From Glaciihabitans sp. (GTDB taxonomy: Bacteria > Actinomycetota > Actinomycetes > Actinomycetales > Microbacteriaceae), in NCBI GenBank assembly GCA_025464095.1, contig JAODMF010000002.1, forward strand, positions 41,895 to 105,894: DNA of 64,000 nucleotides, given 5' to 3'. How positions within the stretch are numbered: position 1 is the stretch's first letter; every line of letters begins with the position of its first letter. Under the pieces are notes generated by a model. It saw nothing but the letters and a program-made list of their open reading frames with translations. It was not told the DNA's origin and did no database searches. Position numbers and translations under genes: made by a program. Positions 16,745 through 24,709 of this stretch are shown here, in pieces.

Positions 16745-16771
16745 GTAGTCGCGTTCCGCTTCAACAACTAG
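16745..16771 (+). repeat. ychF-tail repeat, copy 5 (right island border)
   Basis: GTAGTCGCGTTCCGC then TTCAACAACTAG reads V-V-A-F-R-F-N-N-stop. It shares TTCCGCTTCAACAACTAGC with copy 4 exactly. It lies 57 bases before the next core-type gene (AlkD-like) and probably marks the right end of the island. Confidence 0.65.
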
Positions 16772-16828
16772 CCTTCCGGTCGGGTGCCCACTGCCCGCGC
16801 ACCGACGCGGCACAGGCACAATGGATGC

Positions 16829-17311
16829 GTGACCGCCGCCGCCGATTTCATCGTTGCGACGCTGCAGAACGAGGGCGATGAGTATCGCGCGGCTGACGCT
16901 CGCGAGCGGCTCGGCAGCGACCTGCGGTTCTACGGCGCATCCGTCGGGGCGGTTCGTGGAACCGTTCGCGATGCGCTCCGACGGCAGCCGCCGCTGACCC
17001 ACGACGAGGTCACCGCGCTCGCGTCGGAACTGTGGGATGTGCCCGTCTTCGAGCGTCGCCTTGCGGCCGTCGTGATGCTGCAGGCGAACGTGCGGCTGCT
17101 CATCCACTCGGACCTGACGCGCATCGAGGGGTTCCTTCGCGACGGTCGCGTCATCGAGCTCGTCGACCCCTTGGTCGCGGATGTCGTGCGCCCCCTGCTG
17201 GCCAACCTGGATGAGTCGGCACGCGTCAAGGCGCAGGTTGTCGTTGCCCGCTGGAAGTCCGATCGCAACGAGTGGCTGCGACGGGCATCCGCGAATCTCG
17301 CGAAGGGCTGA
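16829..17311 (+). CDS. AlkD-like DNA alkylation repair protein, short form
   Basis: The 160-residue protein matches the HEAT-like repeats of actinobacterial AlkD-type glycosylases: FYGASVGAVRGTVRDALRRQ, ALASELWDVPVFERRLAAVVML, DLTRIEGFLRDGRVIELVDPLVADVV and VVARWKSDRNEWLRRAS. Family members remembered from other genomes run to about 220-240 residues, with further repeats after WLRRA. Here the stop follows at once, so C-terminal repeats appear to be missing and glycosylase activity is doubtful. The GTG at 16829 is six bases after CACAAT, a possible -10 for a leaderless mRNA. It stands at the right edge of the island. Confidence 0.65.
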   Translation: MTAAADFIVATLQNEGDEYRAADARERLGSDLRFYGASVGAVRGTVRDALRRQPPLTHDEVTALASELWDVPVFERRLAAVVMLQANVRLLIHSDLTRIEGFLRDGRVIELVDPLVADVVRPLLANLDESARVKAQVVVARWKSDRNEWLRRASANLAKG

Positions 17312-17385
17312 CGGTCGCCGCGCTGACGCGGCGTTGCACGCCGGGCGCCGGATGGGAAGGCCTGCGCCCCAGGAGCGCCCGCGGC

Positions 17386-17391
17386 TACGGT
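17386..17391 (+). promoter_or_regulatory. -10 hexamer TACGGT before membrane gene
   Basis: TACGGT fits TANNNT and ends six bases before the ATG at 17398. This supports that ATG over the longer upstream open frame and predicts a leaderless transcript. Confidence 0.5.
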
Positions 17392-17397
17392 GGGCGA

Positions 17398-18147
17398 ATG
17401 GCACCACGATCCAGCGCCCAGACCCCCGCGCGACAAGCAGCCAGACCGATTCGTACGCCGGATGTCGGCATGTGGACAGGCATCTCCGCGGTCGCCGTCG
17501 CCGGGCTGCTGTTGGCGGAATTCATCGTTCGAATGAGCATGGGCCCGCGGCCGGAGCTGGATGACAGCGGCGCGCTGGTCACTTTCATGGACCGTTCTGC
17601 GCGGCAGACGCTCAACATCATCCTGATCGACACGATCCTGATGGCCTGCCTGATCGTGTTCCTCGCCTGCTTTCGGCAGCTCATCACGCACAAGCGCCGC
17701 GACCTGCAATGGATTGCCGACCTTGCCTTTGGCGCCGGGCTCGTATTCGTGGCCGTCACGTTGGTGGGCGACGCGCTGGAAGGCGGCGCCGCCCTCGATA
17801 CCTACGGCATGACGCCCGACCCCTCGGCAATCCGTGCGCTGACCGAGGCCCACATGCTCATGTTCGGCACGGTGGCCTGCGTGCTGCTGTCGCTGGTATC
17901 GGCCGCATCCGCGTACATGACCATTGCATCCGGCGCGCTGCCACGGTGGACGGGCGTTGTCGCGTGGGTTGTCGCAGGCCTGAACGTGATCGCCGTTCCG
18001 ACAATGTACGGCGGCACCAGCGATGCCTCGTTCGCCTCCGCGGGAGGGGTCGGCGTTGCGATCTTCGCAACCTTCCCGTGGATCGCCTGGGTGATCGCTG
18101 TGGGAATCGTCACGATCCGCGAGCGAATTCGCACGCGCCTAGGCTGA
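17398..18147 (+). CDS. Five-helix membrane protein of unknown function
   Basis: The 249-residue protein has membrane segments around ISAVAVAGLLLAEFIVRM, IILIDTILMACLIVFLACF, WIADLAFGAGLVFVAVTLVG, MFGTVACVLLSLVSAASAYM, GVVAWVVAGLNVIAVPTMYG and FATFPWIAWVIAVGIVTI. No transport or enzymatic motif is recognised; the layout recalls DUF4386-like integral membrane proteins, but this is not firm. The frame is open upstream to 17272. A -10 hexamer six bases before 17398 supports the shorter protein. A small gene follows four bases after its stop. Confidence 0.7.
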   Translation: MAPRSSAQTPARQAARPIRTPDVGMWTGISAVAVAGLLLAEFIVRMSMGPRPELDDSGALVTFMDRSARQTLNIILIDTILMACLIVFLACFRQLITHKRRDLQWIADLAFGAGLVFVAVTLVGDALEGGAALDTYGMTPDPSAIRALTEAHMLMFGTVACVLLSLVSAASAYMTIASGALPRWTGVVAWVVAGLNVIAVPTMYGGTSDASFASAGGVGVAIFATFPWIAWVIAVGIVTIRERIRTRLG

Positions 18148-18151
18148 AGCG

Positions 18152-18349
18152 ATGAACGCGAAGGCTCCGATGGGCGACGACCCCGATCCCCAGCCAGACT
18201 GGGCGTTCGAGGCGGAGCGCGTGCTGCTCTCGCTGAAGGACGGCTCGAACTTCAGCGATCAGGTGTTCGCGCTGTCGAACCGGTTCACGGATGTCACCAC
18301 CGACCGGTTTCGACGTCGGCTCGCTCGCTTATTCCGCCGCCGAATATGA
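18152..18349 (+). CDS. Small hypothetical protein
   Basis: The 65-residue protein begins with an acidic, Pro-rich stretch (MGDDPDPQPDWAFEAERVLL). It has a middle of mixed character (SDQVFALSNRFTDVTTDRF) and a strongly basic end (RRRLARLFRRRI). It starts four bases after the membrane gene's stop, suggesting a shared transcript. No family is recognised, and coding is supported mainly by position and base composition. Confidence 0.4.
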   Translation: MNAKAPMGDDPDPQPDWAFEAERVLLSLKDGSNFSDQVFALSNRFTDVTTDRFRRRLARLFRRRI

Positions 18350-18389
18350 CCTAGCAGAAAATCGATTCAATCTGACCCGTCCAGCGCCG

Positions 18390-18395
18390 TAGGCT
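18390..18395 (+). promoter_or_regulatory. -10 hexamer TAGGCT before aldo/keto reductase gene
   Basis: TAGGCT fits TANNNT and ends six bases before the ATG at 18402, with no Shine-Dalgarno in between. A leaderless mRNA is expected. The same hexamer and spacing occur before gltA. Confidence 0.55.
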
Positions 18396-18401
18396 CTCAA
18401 T

Positions 18402-19412
18402 ATGGAATTTAGACACCTCGGCAACTCCGGCTTCAAGATCTCTGAGATCACCTACGGCAACTGGCTGACTCACGGCTCGCAGATCGAGAACGACACCGCG
18501 TTCGCGTGCGTGCGTGCGGCGATCGATGCGGGAATCACCACGTTCGACACCGCGGACGTTTACGCGAACACCGCAGCGGAGACCGTGCTCGGCGAGGCGC
18601 TCAAGGGTGAGCGTCGCCAATCGGTGGAGATCTTCACCAAGGTATTCGGCCCGACCGGCCCCAAGGGCCACAACGACACCGGCCTGTCGCGCAAGCACAT
18701 CCTCGAGTCGATCGACGGATCGCTCTCCCGACTGCAGACCGACTATGTCGACCTCTACCAGGCCCACCGCTTCGACTTCTTCACCCCGCTCGAGGAGACG
18801 TTCCAGGCTTTTGCCGACATCGTGCGCGCCGGCAAGGCGCTGTACATCGGCGTAAGCGAGTGGACGGCCGACCAGCTGCGTGCCGGTGCCGCCCTCGCGA
18901 AGGAGCACAACATCCAGTTGATCTCGAACCAGCCCGAGTACTCGGCGCTGTGGCGGGTCATCGAGGAAGAGGTCGTACCGGCGTCGAAGGAGGTCGGCAT
19001 CTCACAGATCGTCTGGTCGCCCATCGCGCAGGGCGTTCTGACCGGAAAGTACAAGCCCGGAGCGGCACTGCCCGAGGGTAGCCGTGCGACCGACGACAAG
19101 GGCGGCGCAGACATGGTCAAGCGCTGGCTGCAGGATGACGTACTCACGCGGGTGCAGAACCTGAAGCCCATCGCCGACGAGCTCGGTCTCTCCCTCGCCC
19201 AGCTCGCTGTGGCCTGGGTCCTGCAGAACGACAACGTCGCGACCGCCATCATCGGAGCGTCGCGCCCGGAGCAGGTTCACGAGAACGTCAAGGCGTCCGG
19301 AGTGAAGATCCCCGCCGAGGCACTGGCGAAGATCGATGAGGTGCTCGGCGATGCCGTCGGTCGCGACGCGTCCGAGACGGCCAAGCGCTCGCCGAAGGCT
19401 CGCGAGGCCTAA
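18402..19412 (+). CDS. Aldo/keto reductase, Kv-beta/YghZ-like group
   Basis: A 336-residue NADPH-dependent oxidoreductase with the TIM-barrel active-site set: Asp and Tyr in FDTADVYANTAAETVLGEAL near residues 48-67, Lys in VEIFTKVFGP near 80, and His in LYQAHRFDFFTPLEETF near 125. The voltage-gated K+ channel beta-subunit type is shown by IGVSEWTADQLRAG, QPEYSALWRVIEEEVVP and SPIAQGVLTGKY. The C-terminus holds the cofactor-binding IIGASRPEQVHENVKASG. Substrates are usually carbonyls such as methylglyoxal; none can be assigned. The ATG is fixed by a -10 hexamer six bases upstream, and a strong hairpin follows the gene. Confidence 0.92.
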   Translation: MEFRHLGNSGFKISEITYGNWLTHGSQIENDTAFACVRAAIDAGITTFDTADVYANTAAETVLGEALKGERRQSVEIFTKVFGPTGPKGHNDTGLSRKHILESIDGSLSRLQTDYVDLYQAHRFDFFTPLEETFQAFADIVRAGKALYIGVSEWTADQLRAGAALAKEHNIQLISNQPEYSALWRVIEEEVVPASKEVGISQIVWSPIAQGVLTGKYKPGAALPEGSRATDDKGGADMVKRWLQDDVLTRVQNLKPIADELGLSLAQLAVAWVLQNDNVATAIIGASRPEQVHENVKASGVKIPAEALAKIDEVLGDAVGRDASETAKRSPKAREA

Positions 19413-19428
19413 GCGCCCAGGTGAGAAT

Positions 19429-19461
19429 CGTGGGGAGACGCCTCGGCGGCGTCTCTCCACG
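19429..19461. terminator. Strong hairpin after aldo/keto reductase gene
   Basis: A 14-base stem (CGTGGGGAGACGCC / GGCGTCTCTCCACG, one G-T pair) with a five-base loop stands in the 141-base gap between two convergent genes. No T-run follows. It is well placed as a bidirectional terminator. Confidence 0.65.
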
Positions 19462-19553
19462 AACCTGACGCGCCCTCCTCGCACGACGGAGTGGCCTGCG
19501 AAAAGCGCTGACGGCGCCTGGCCGCGCCTGCGTGCAGATCAGCTGCGTGCCGG

Positions 19554-22500
19554 TCAGTTGTCGGAGACGCTGCCGAGGAGGTCGCGGCAATTTGATGGAG
19601 CGGCATCTACCAGCGTCATCAGGTCTTTCAGCGTGCCATAGTCCAGTGCGGTGGGCCGCTCCGAGCAGGTGCCAATGACTACCTCGTCGTGCAGGCGCGC
19701 CCGGCTCAGATCGGACAACTCCCACCCGAGCGGTGCTTCGACCGACGGCCGCGAGGTCGGGGCCGCCACCGCGACTCCACCCGGTGACGACGCACGCATT
19801 GCTGTGACGACGCCCTGACACGCAGCATCACTCTCTCCGCAGACGTCGCCAATGGCACCGGAAATCCGCTGCAGCCAACTGCTCGCGGAGGTCTGCAACT
19901 TTCCCGCCCCCAGGCCAGCGAATGGGACTGACAATTCCGCGCTCACTTTCGACGGGTCGCTCGTGACAAACGCGCCCGACGAGTTCTGCAGGTAGAGCAC
20001 GATCGGAACGACATAGTCGGTGTGGTCGGCGGCGACGGTGGCGTTGTGCTCCCGCACGACGCGGGCGAGGTCCGGCGCGAGGTCGGCGAGCGTCCCCAGC
20101 CCTGTCGACTCCGCATAACCGCCGTCGATCAATTGCATGTCGGTGACACCGTGGCAGGAGGCGGGATCGAGCATGGTGCCCTGCGCGATGCGACCGGCGG
20201 GGCTGATCACCGGAAATCGCGCGGAGATCATCGCGGCCGATGCCCAATTCATCTGGAGCGGGCATCCCTCTGGGAATTGGTCTTGCAGGTCAATGGATGC
20301 CGGTACCCGGCCGGTGTTGCCGCGACAGCTCGTCCTGTCGCCGGTGCTGTGGCGAAGGTCGAGCTGGCTCACCAGGACGCGACAGCCCTGCTCCGAGTCC
20401 GTGGAGTTGAAGATGGCAAAGCCGGTCGGCTGCTCACCGCTGGCGTTCCACGGGTCGCTGAGATGGGCATCCACCCCTCTCGCTACGGACTGCATGAGGC
20501 CAACGCGATCCTGCCAGCCCCATCCGTTCACGCCGTCACCGTCCGGGTCGCCGAACGAGGGGATGCGCACTCCCGTCGCGCCGGCAAGCGTGTCGCCGAC
20601 CAGGGCGCCCGACACCGCCGCTGCGAGCCCGGATGGCCCGGACAGCCCCTTGACCGCGGCTCTTGCCTGCGCGCCATCGTTGCCGTGGAACATCGCCAAC
20701 CCGACCGACCCGCCGCTGACCCCGCTCGAGAGCAGCGTTGCGGCTCTGCTGCAGTCGCTTCCATCCTGCAGCTCAGACATCACGTCCACGGTCCACGTCG
20801 CTGCTCGGATTCCGCCGCCCTCCGCCGCGACGATCACGAGCGGGCGAGCGGTGACGGTCTCCTTTGGTGCGGACGAGGACCAGGCCACGTCCCGCGCGCA
20901 CGCCCCACTGGCGCCGTACCAGCTGAGGAACGCCTGATCCAGGGTGCGGCGAACCGGGGCGGCGGCGTCCGCGTCCAGTTGGACCGCGTGGAGGAGCGGC
21001 GTTCCACCGATCTGGGACAGCACGAGCGGCACGGCAATGAGTACCACGAGAATCGGATTCGCCCGAAGCCCGAAAACGCTGAAGATTCTGAGCGGCGGAT
21101 GTCCGCTCAGCCAGTGAACGACGGAGGCAACGAGTGTCGCCCAGATCGCCAGGATCACGTAGACAGAGCCCACCACGCCGAGACCGGTGGACATGCCGAT
21201 GGGGTAGATCATGAACACGATGACGGTGACTCCCGCCGCGGCGAACAACGCGATGGACGTGACCCTCAGCCACAGGGGGTCCTGGGTATCGGGGTCCGGC
21301 TCCGTGATGGGACGGATGGCCGTGGCGACGGTGCTCCGGATGCCCGGCTTCGGCTCCGTCGCGACGGGGGGAGCAGCGTCATCGAGTGGCGCGGGCCGAC
21401 GGCGCACGAAGATCGCTATCGATAGTGCGGCTCCCGCGAATCCGAGCAGGGCAAACAGCCAGTAGGCGACCTGCGGACCCACCGCGGCACCGGGAGTGGG
21501 GTAGAGCGTGAGCATGGCGGGAGCAATGTATGCCCGCAGCAGTCCGAGACCACCGCTGGCTACCGCGAGAGCGGAGAGGATGTCGCCGGCGCGACGCACA
21601 CTCTCGACGTCGGGCGGCTCGGCAATGGAGTGCAGCTCTGGGACGGGAGCCGGCAGCGGTTTCGCGCCGAACCGCACGCGGATCCAGTTGACGACCGCGA
21701 AGATGACGCCGCGCGGCCATTGCCACTCGAGAATGAGCGATGCGAGGGGGAACACCAGCACCCCCGCGGTGAAGATCCACACGATGGTCCCGTCGACCAG
21801 CTCACGCTGGCCCACCCACACAAGAACCAGCCAGGCCGCGAATACGGTGGCTGGCGCCGCCACCCACCAGGCGTAGGCCACCCACCTGTTCGCGGTCCCG
21901 GAACTGGGAATAGAACCGGCCTGTCGGCCGATCACCCGCAGAACCACGGCCAGAACGGCCAGGCCGGCGGGCCCCACAACCAGGTCTTTCCAGTCGGTCA
22001 GGCCGAAGTCTGACCAGGTTCGAACCGCATCCGGAAACTGGTCGCTGATGCCGTCATTCGGGATCACCGACATCGCTATCAGCGCGAGCACCACGATGAG
22101 CGAGAGTCGCTGGATGTAGACGGGCCGCCAGTGCACGAGCCACGTTGTCGCGATCGATCGCCGAACGGCGGGTGAAGCAATGGCCGAGAGGACCGTGAGC
22201 AGAACGAAGATCCACTTGATGACGGAGACCGCCGGCGCACAGGCGGACGCGAAAGCGAGGACCGCAGGCACCGCGGTGGTGTTGCCTGCCGCGCCGATAT
22301 CCAGGCCGATTATCGCGAGCACGAGAAGGAGGCTCTCGACTATCTCAGCCGCGAGCACGAGCGTCAACAGGATGCGCGGTGTCGTCGAATTTCGGAACAG
22401 CCGTCGACCGAGCACGAAATAGCTCACATAGAAAATGGCATCGAGCACGACATGCGCCGCGATCAGGGGTGCGGGATTGACGTCAGAACCCAGCCACTCC

Positions 22501-22697
22501 TTCCAGGTGCCGCCGTACAGCGGGGCGAGCGGACCGACCACCTGGCCGATGTCGTGTGAATGCCCGCTCGCATCCAGGACGTCGGATATCAGCCGGCTGA
22601 CTTCGGCCATTGCGACGACGCTGGCGACGGCGAGCATGAGCCACACCGACGTTCGGATTCCATAATTCGGTCGCTGGTCGGCTGCAGTCGTGGCCAT
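19554..22697 (-). CDS. Large membrane protein with patatin-like phospholipase domain
   Basis: The 1047-residue protein has two parts. Residues ~1-560 are multi-pass membrane (more than ten hydrophobic stretches, for example ILLTLVLAAEIVESLLLVLA and VLVVLIAVPLVLSQIG). The C-terminal part carries the patatin set: oxyanion loop AEGGGIRAA near residue 622, nucleophile elbow SSGVSGGSVGLA near 661 (GxSxG), and the dyad Asp in LIDGGYAESTGLG near 857. A Ser-Asp acyl hydrolase acting on membrane lipids is expected. Two Cys-containing segments (GACARDVAW, GDVCGESDAACQG) suggest the catalytic domain may be extracytoplasmic. The gene stands alone between an aldo/keto reductase and the glycine operon. Confidence 0.8.
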   Translation of the reverse strand: MATTAADQRPNYGIRTSVWLMLAVASVVAMAEVSRLISDVLDASGHSHDIGQVVGPLAPLYGGTWKEWLGSDVNPAPLIAAHVVLDAIFYVSYFVLGRRLFRNSTTPRILLTLVLAAEIVESLLLVLAIIGLDIGAAGNTTAVPAVLAFASACAPAVSVIKWIFVLLTVLSAIASPAVRRSIATTWLVHWRPVYIQRLSLIVVLALIAMSVIPNDGISDQFPDAVRTWSDFGLTDWKDLVVGPAGLAVLAVVLRVIGRQAGSIPSSGTANRWVAYAWWVAAPATVFAAWLVLVWVGQRELVDGTIVWIFTAGVLVFPLASLILEWQWPRGVIFAVVNWIRVRFGAKPLPAPVPELHSIAEPPDVESVRRAGDILSALAVASGGLGLLRAYIAPAMLTLYPTPGAAVGPQVAYWLFALLGFAGAALSIAIFVRRRPAPLDDAAPPVATEPKPGIRSTVATAIRPITEPDPDTQDPLWLRVTSIALFAAAGVTVIVFMIYPIGMSTGLGVVGSVYVILAIWATLVASVVHWLSGHPPLRIFSVFGLRANPILVVLIAVPLVLSQIGGTPLLHAVQLDADAAAPVRRTLDQAFLSWYGASGACARDVAWSSSAPKETVTARPLVIVAAEGGGIRAATWTVDVMSELQDGSDCSRAATLLSSGVSGGSVGLAMFHGNDGAQARAAVKGLSGPSGLAAAVSGALVGDTLAGATGVRIPSFGDPDGDGVNGWGWQDRVGLMQSVARGVDAHLSDPWNASGEQPTGFAIFNSTDSEQGCRVLVSQLDLRHSTGDRTSCRGNTGRVPASIDLQDQFPEGCPLQMNWASAAMISARFPVISPAGRIAQGTMLDPASCHGVTDMQLIDGGYAESTGLGTLADLAPDLARVVREHNATVAADHTDYVVPIVLYLQNSSGAFVTSDPSKVSAELSVPFAGLGAGKLQTSASSWLQRISGAIGDVCGESDAACQGVVTAMRASSPGGVAVAAPTSRPSVEAPLGWELSDLSRARLHDEVVIGTCSERPTALDYGTLKDLMTLVDAAPSNCRDLLGSVSDN

Positions 22698-22865
22698 GGT
22701 GTGCCTCGCTCATCGGGGGAATGATGGGCACACCATACTCCTGGCGCGCGATCGAAATCCACGGTTCTCTCAGCTCTTTCGTCGGTGCAGGCCAGCATCG
22801 CGTTCATCCCCCGGTAACACGCGGTTGCTAGGCTGGCAGCACAATCGAATATCGGGCCGCACACG

Positions 22866-23045
22866 CGATGCGGGAGAGCTCTTCTTTGGAAGGGCACCGA
22901 AGGAGCAAGCCTCCCCGCCAATCTCTCAGGTCTACGTACCGCATCGAACTGGCCACTCTGAAAAGCGCGACTTCGGACCATCGGAGCGCCGCCGAAGGTG
23001 AAAGCGTGATCCCACGTGAAACTCTCAGGCTCATGACAGAGGGGG
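22866..23045 (+). promoter_or_regulatory. Tandem glycine riboswitch (gcvT leader)
   Basis: Two aptamers occur in a row, each with the conserved glycine-riboswitch core. Aptamer 1 contains GCGGGAGAGC, GGCACCGAAGGAGCAAG and CCAATCTCTCAGG (about 22868-22944). Aptamer 2 contains CTGAAAAGCG, GCCGAAGGTGAAAGC and GAAACTCTCAGG (about 22955-23045). A short linker joins them. The leader ends about 40 bases before the gcvT start. Glycine binding is expected to turn on the gcv operon, which breaks glycine down. Confidence 0.92.
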
Positions 23046-23084
23046 AGTTAGCCAGCAGCCCTCGCGCGCCAGGAGAACTCCGCA

Positions 23085-24338
23085 GTGACCCCAGACGAAT
23101 CCGGTACCCCAGCGGTGCCGACAGACCCACCCGGTTCCGATGCATCCACGCCGGATGCATCCACCGACGATGCATCCATCGACCGGTTGTCCCCGCTTCA
23201 CAGCGTTCACGTGCAGGCCGGGGCCAGTTTCACCGACTTCGCCGGCTGGCAGATGCCGGTGCGATACAGCTCCGACCTCGCCGAGCACCACGCGGTGCGT
23301 ACAGCGGCGGGGTTGTTCGACCTGTCGCACATGGGGGAGATCGTCGTTCTCGGCCGCGAGGCATCCGATGCCCTCGACTACGCGCTCGCGGGCAAGATTT
23401 CGGCGATCGCGGTAGGGCAGGCGAAGTACAGCCTCCTGCTTTCGCGAGACGGCGGCATCATCGATGACCTTGTCGTCTACCGCACGGGCGACGACCGCTT
23501 TCTGGTCGTCGCCAACGCGTCCAACCGCGAGGTCGTCGCCGAGCAACTGAGGGAACGCTCGTCGCCCTTCGAGTGCGAGGTGTTCGACGAGAGCGACGAC
23601 ATTGCGCTCATCGCGATCCAGGGGCCGAGGTCGTATGAGATCCTCAGCCAGGTGCCGGGCATCCAGGCCGATGGGCTCGCCGACCTCGGGTACTACTGGT
23701 CGCAGACAGCCACGTTCGGGGCGAGGGGCGAGCACAACCTGCTCATCGCCCGCACCGGTTACACGGGCGAAGACGGTTTTGAAATCTATTCCGCTCCGGA
23801 TGTCGCGCCCGCGCTGTGGCAGGCGCTGATGGACACGGGCGGCGGCTCCGGCCTCGTGCCCGCGGGCCTTGCCAGCCGCGACACGCTCCGCCTCGAAGCG
23901 GGAATGCCGCTGTACGGGCACGAGCTCGGACTCGACACGTTCCCGGTGCAGGCGGGCCTCGGCCGCGTGGTGGCGCTGAAGACCAAGCAGGACTTCGTCG
24001 GCCGCGAGGGCATCGAAGCGGGACCCGCCGAGGATGCTCGCGTGCTGGTTGGACTCCGGTCTGACGGCAAGCGCGCCGGGCGCGCCGGGTACGAGCTGTT
24101 CGCCAGTGCGAGTCCGGAGCTCGACCCGCCGGAGCATCCGGGGGACCAGCTCGCTGGGGCCGCCGTCGGCGTCGTCACCTCCGGTGCCCTCAGCCCCACG
24201 CTCGGCTACCCGATTGCCATGGCGTACGTCGACCCAGCGGTCGCGGCCGTTGGTACCGATCTGTTTATCGATGTGCGTGGTACTCGCGTCGCCGCATCCG
24301 TTGTTCCCCTTCCGTTCTATAAGAGAGAGACCGCCTAA
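23085..24338 (+). CDS. gcvT: Glycine cleavage T-protein (aminomethyltransferase)
   Basis: T-protein transfers the methylene group from the lipoyl arm of GcvH to tetrahydrofolate and releases ammonia. The 417-residue protein contains [77 protein letters not shown] and [18 protein letters not shown]. About 35 unusual residues precede the domain. They include a [15 protein letters not shown] stretch encoded by three 15-base repeats at 23139-23183. The GTG at 23085 follows AGGAG with suitable spacing. It is the first gene of gcvT-gcvH-gcvP and lies behind the glycine riboswitch. Confidence 0.95.
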   Translation: MTPDESGTPAVPTDPPGSDASTPDASTDDASIDRLSPLHSVHVQAGASFTDFAGWQMPVRYSSDLAEHHAVRTAAGLFDLSHMGEIVVLGREASDALDYALAGKISAIAVGQAKYSLLLSRDGGIIDDLVVYRTGDDRFLVVANASNREVVAEQLRERSSPFECEVFDESDDIALIAIQGPRSYEILSQVPGIQADGLADLGYYWSQTATFGARGEHNLLIARTGYTGEDGFEIYSAPDVAPALWQALMDTGGGSGLVPAGLASRDTLRLEAGMPLYGHELGLDTFPVQAGLGRVVALKTKQDFVGREGIEAGPAEDARVLVGLRSDGKRAGRAGYELFASASPELDPPEHPGDQLAGAAVGVVTSGALSPTLGYPIAMAYVDPAVAAVGTDLFIDVRGTRVAASVVPLPFYKRETA

Positions 24339-24709
24339 TGGCCGACAAGACCCAGCTGCAGTACACCGCCGAGCACGAGTGGATTCTCGTCACCGGCACT
24401 ACGGCCACGGTGGGCATCACCGCGTACGCCGCCGAGAAGCTGGGCGACGTCGTCTTCGTCGACCTGCCCGCGGCCGGCACTACCGTGGCGCTCGGCAAGG
24501 TTGTTGGCGAGATCGAGTCGACCAAGTCGGTCGGCGAGCTCTTCGCGCCGGTCGACGGCGTCATCCTCGAGTCGAACCAGGCCGTGGTGGATGCGCCCGA
24601 GCTGGTCAACAGCGATCCATTCGGCGAGGGCTGGCTCATCAAGGTGAGCTTCGAGGTGCTGCCGACGTTCTTGAGCTTCGACGAGTACACCGCGCTGGTC
24701 GGCGAGTAA
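24338..24709 (+). CDS. gcvH: Glycine cleavage H-protein
   Basis: The lipoyl carrier of the glycine cleavage system has 123 residues. The lipoylated Lys is in [19 protein letters not shown] near residue 63. Other conserved parts are YTAEHEWI at the start, [20 protein letters not shown], and [13 protein letters not shown]. Its ATG shares a base with the gcvT stop, and its stop shares a base with the gcvP start, so all three are translated as a coupled unit. No lipoate synthesis genes are in the window. Confidence 0.96.
   Translation: MADKTQLQYTAEHEWILVTGTTATVGITAYAAEKLGDVVFVDLPAAGTTVALGKVVGEIESTKSVGELFAPVDGVILESNQAVVDAPELVNSDPFGEGWLIKVSFEVLPTFLSFDEYTALVGE

Noticed and set aside
10916..16771. 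Integron cassette array
   Set aside because: The repeats are direct copies of a gene end and do not show attC-like imperfect palindromes; no integron integrase is present. The cassette-like layout is reported without that label.
10916..16771. Prophage or ICE
   Set aside because: No integrase, terminase, capsid, relaxase or T4SS gene was found; segments are too short.
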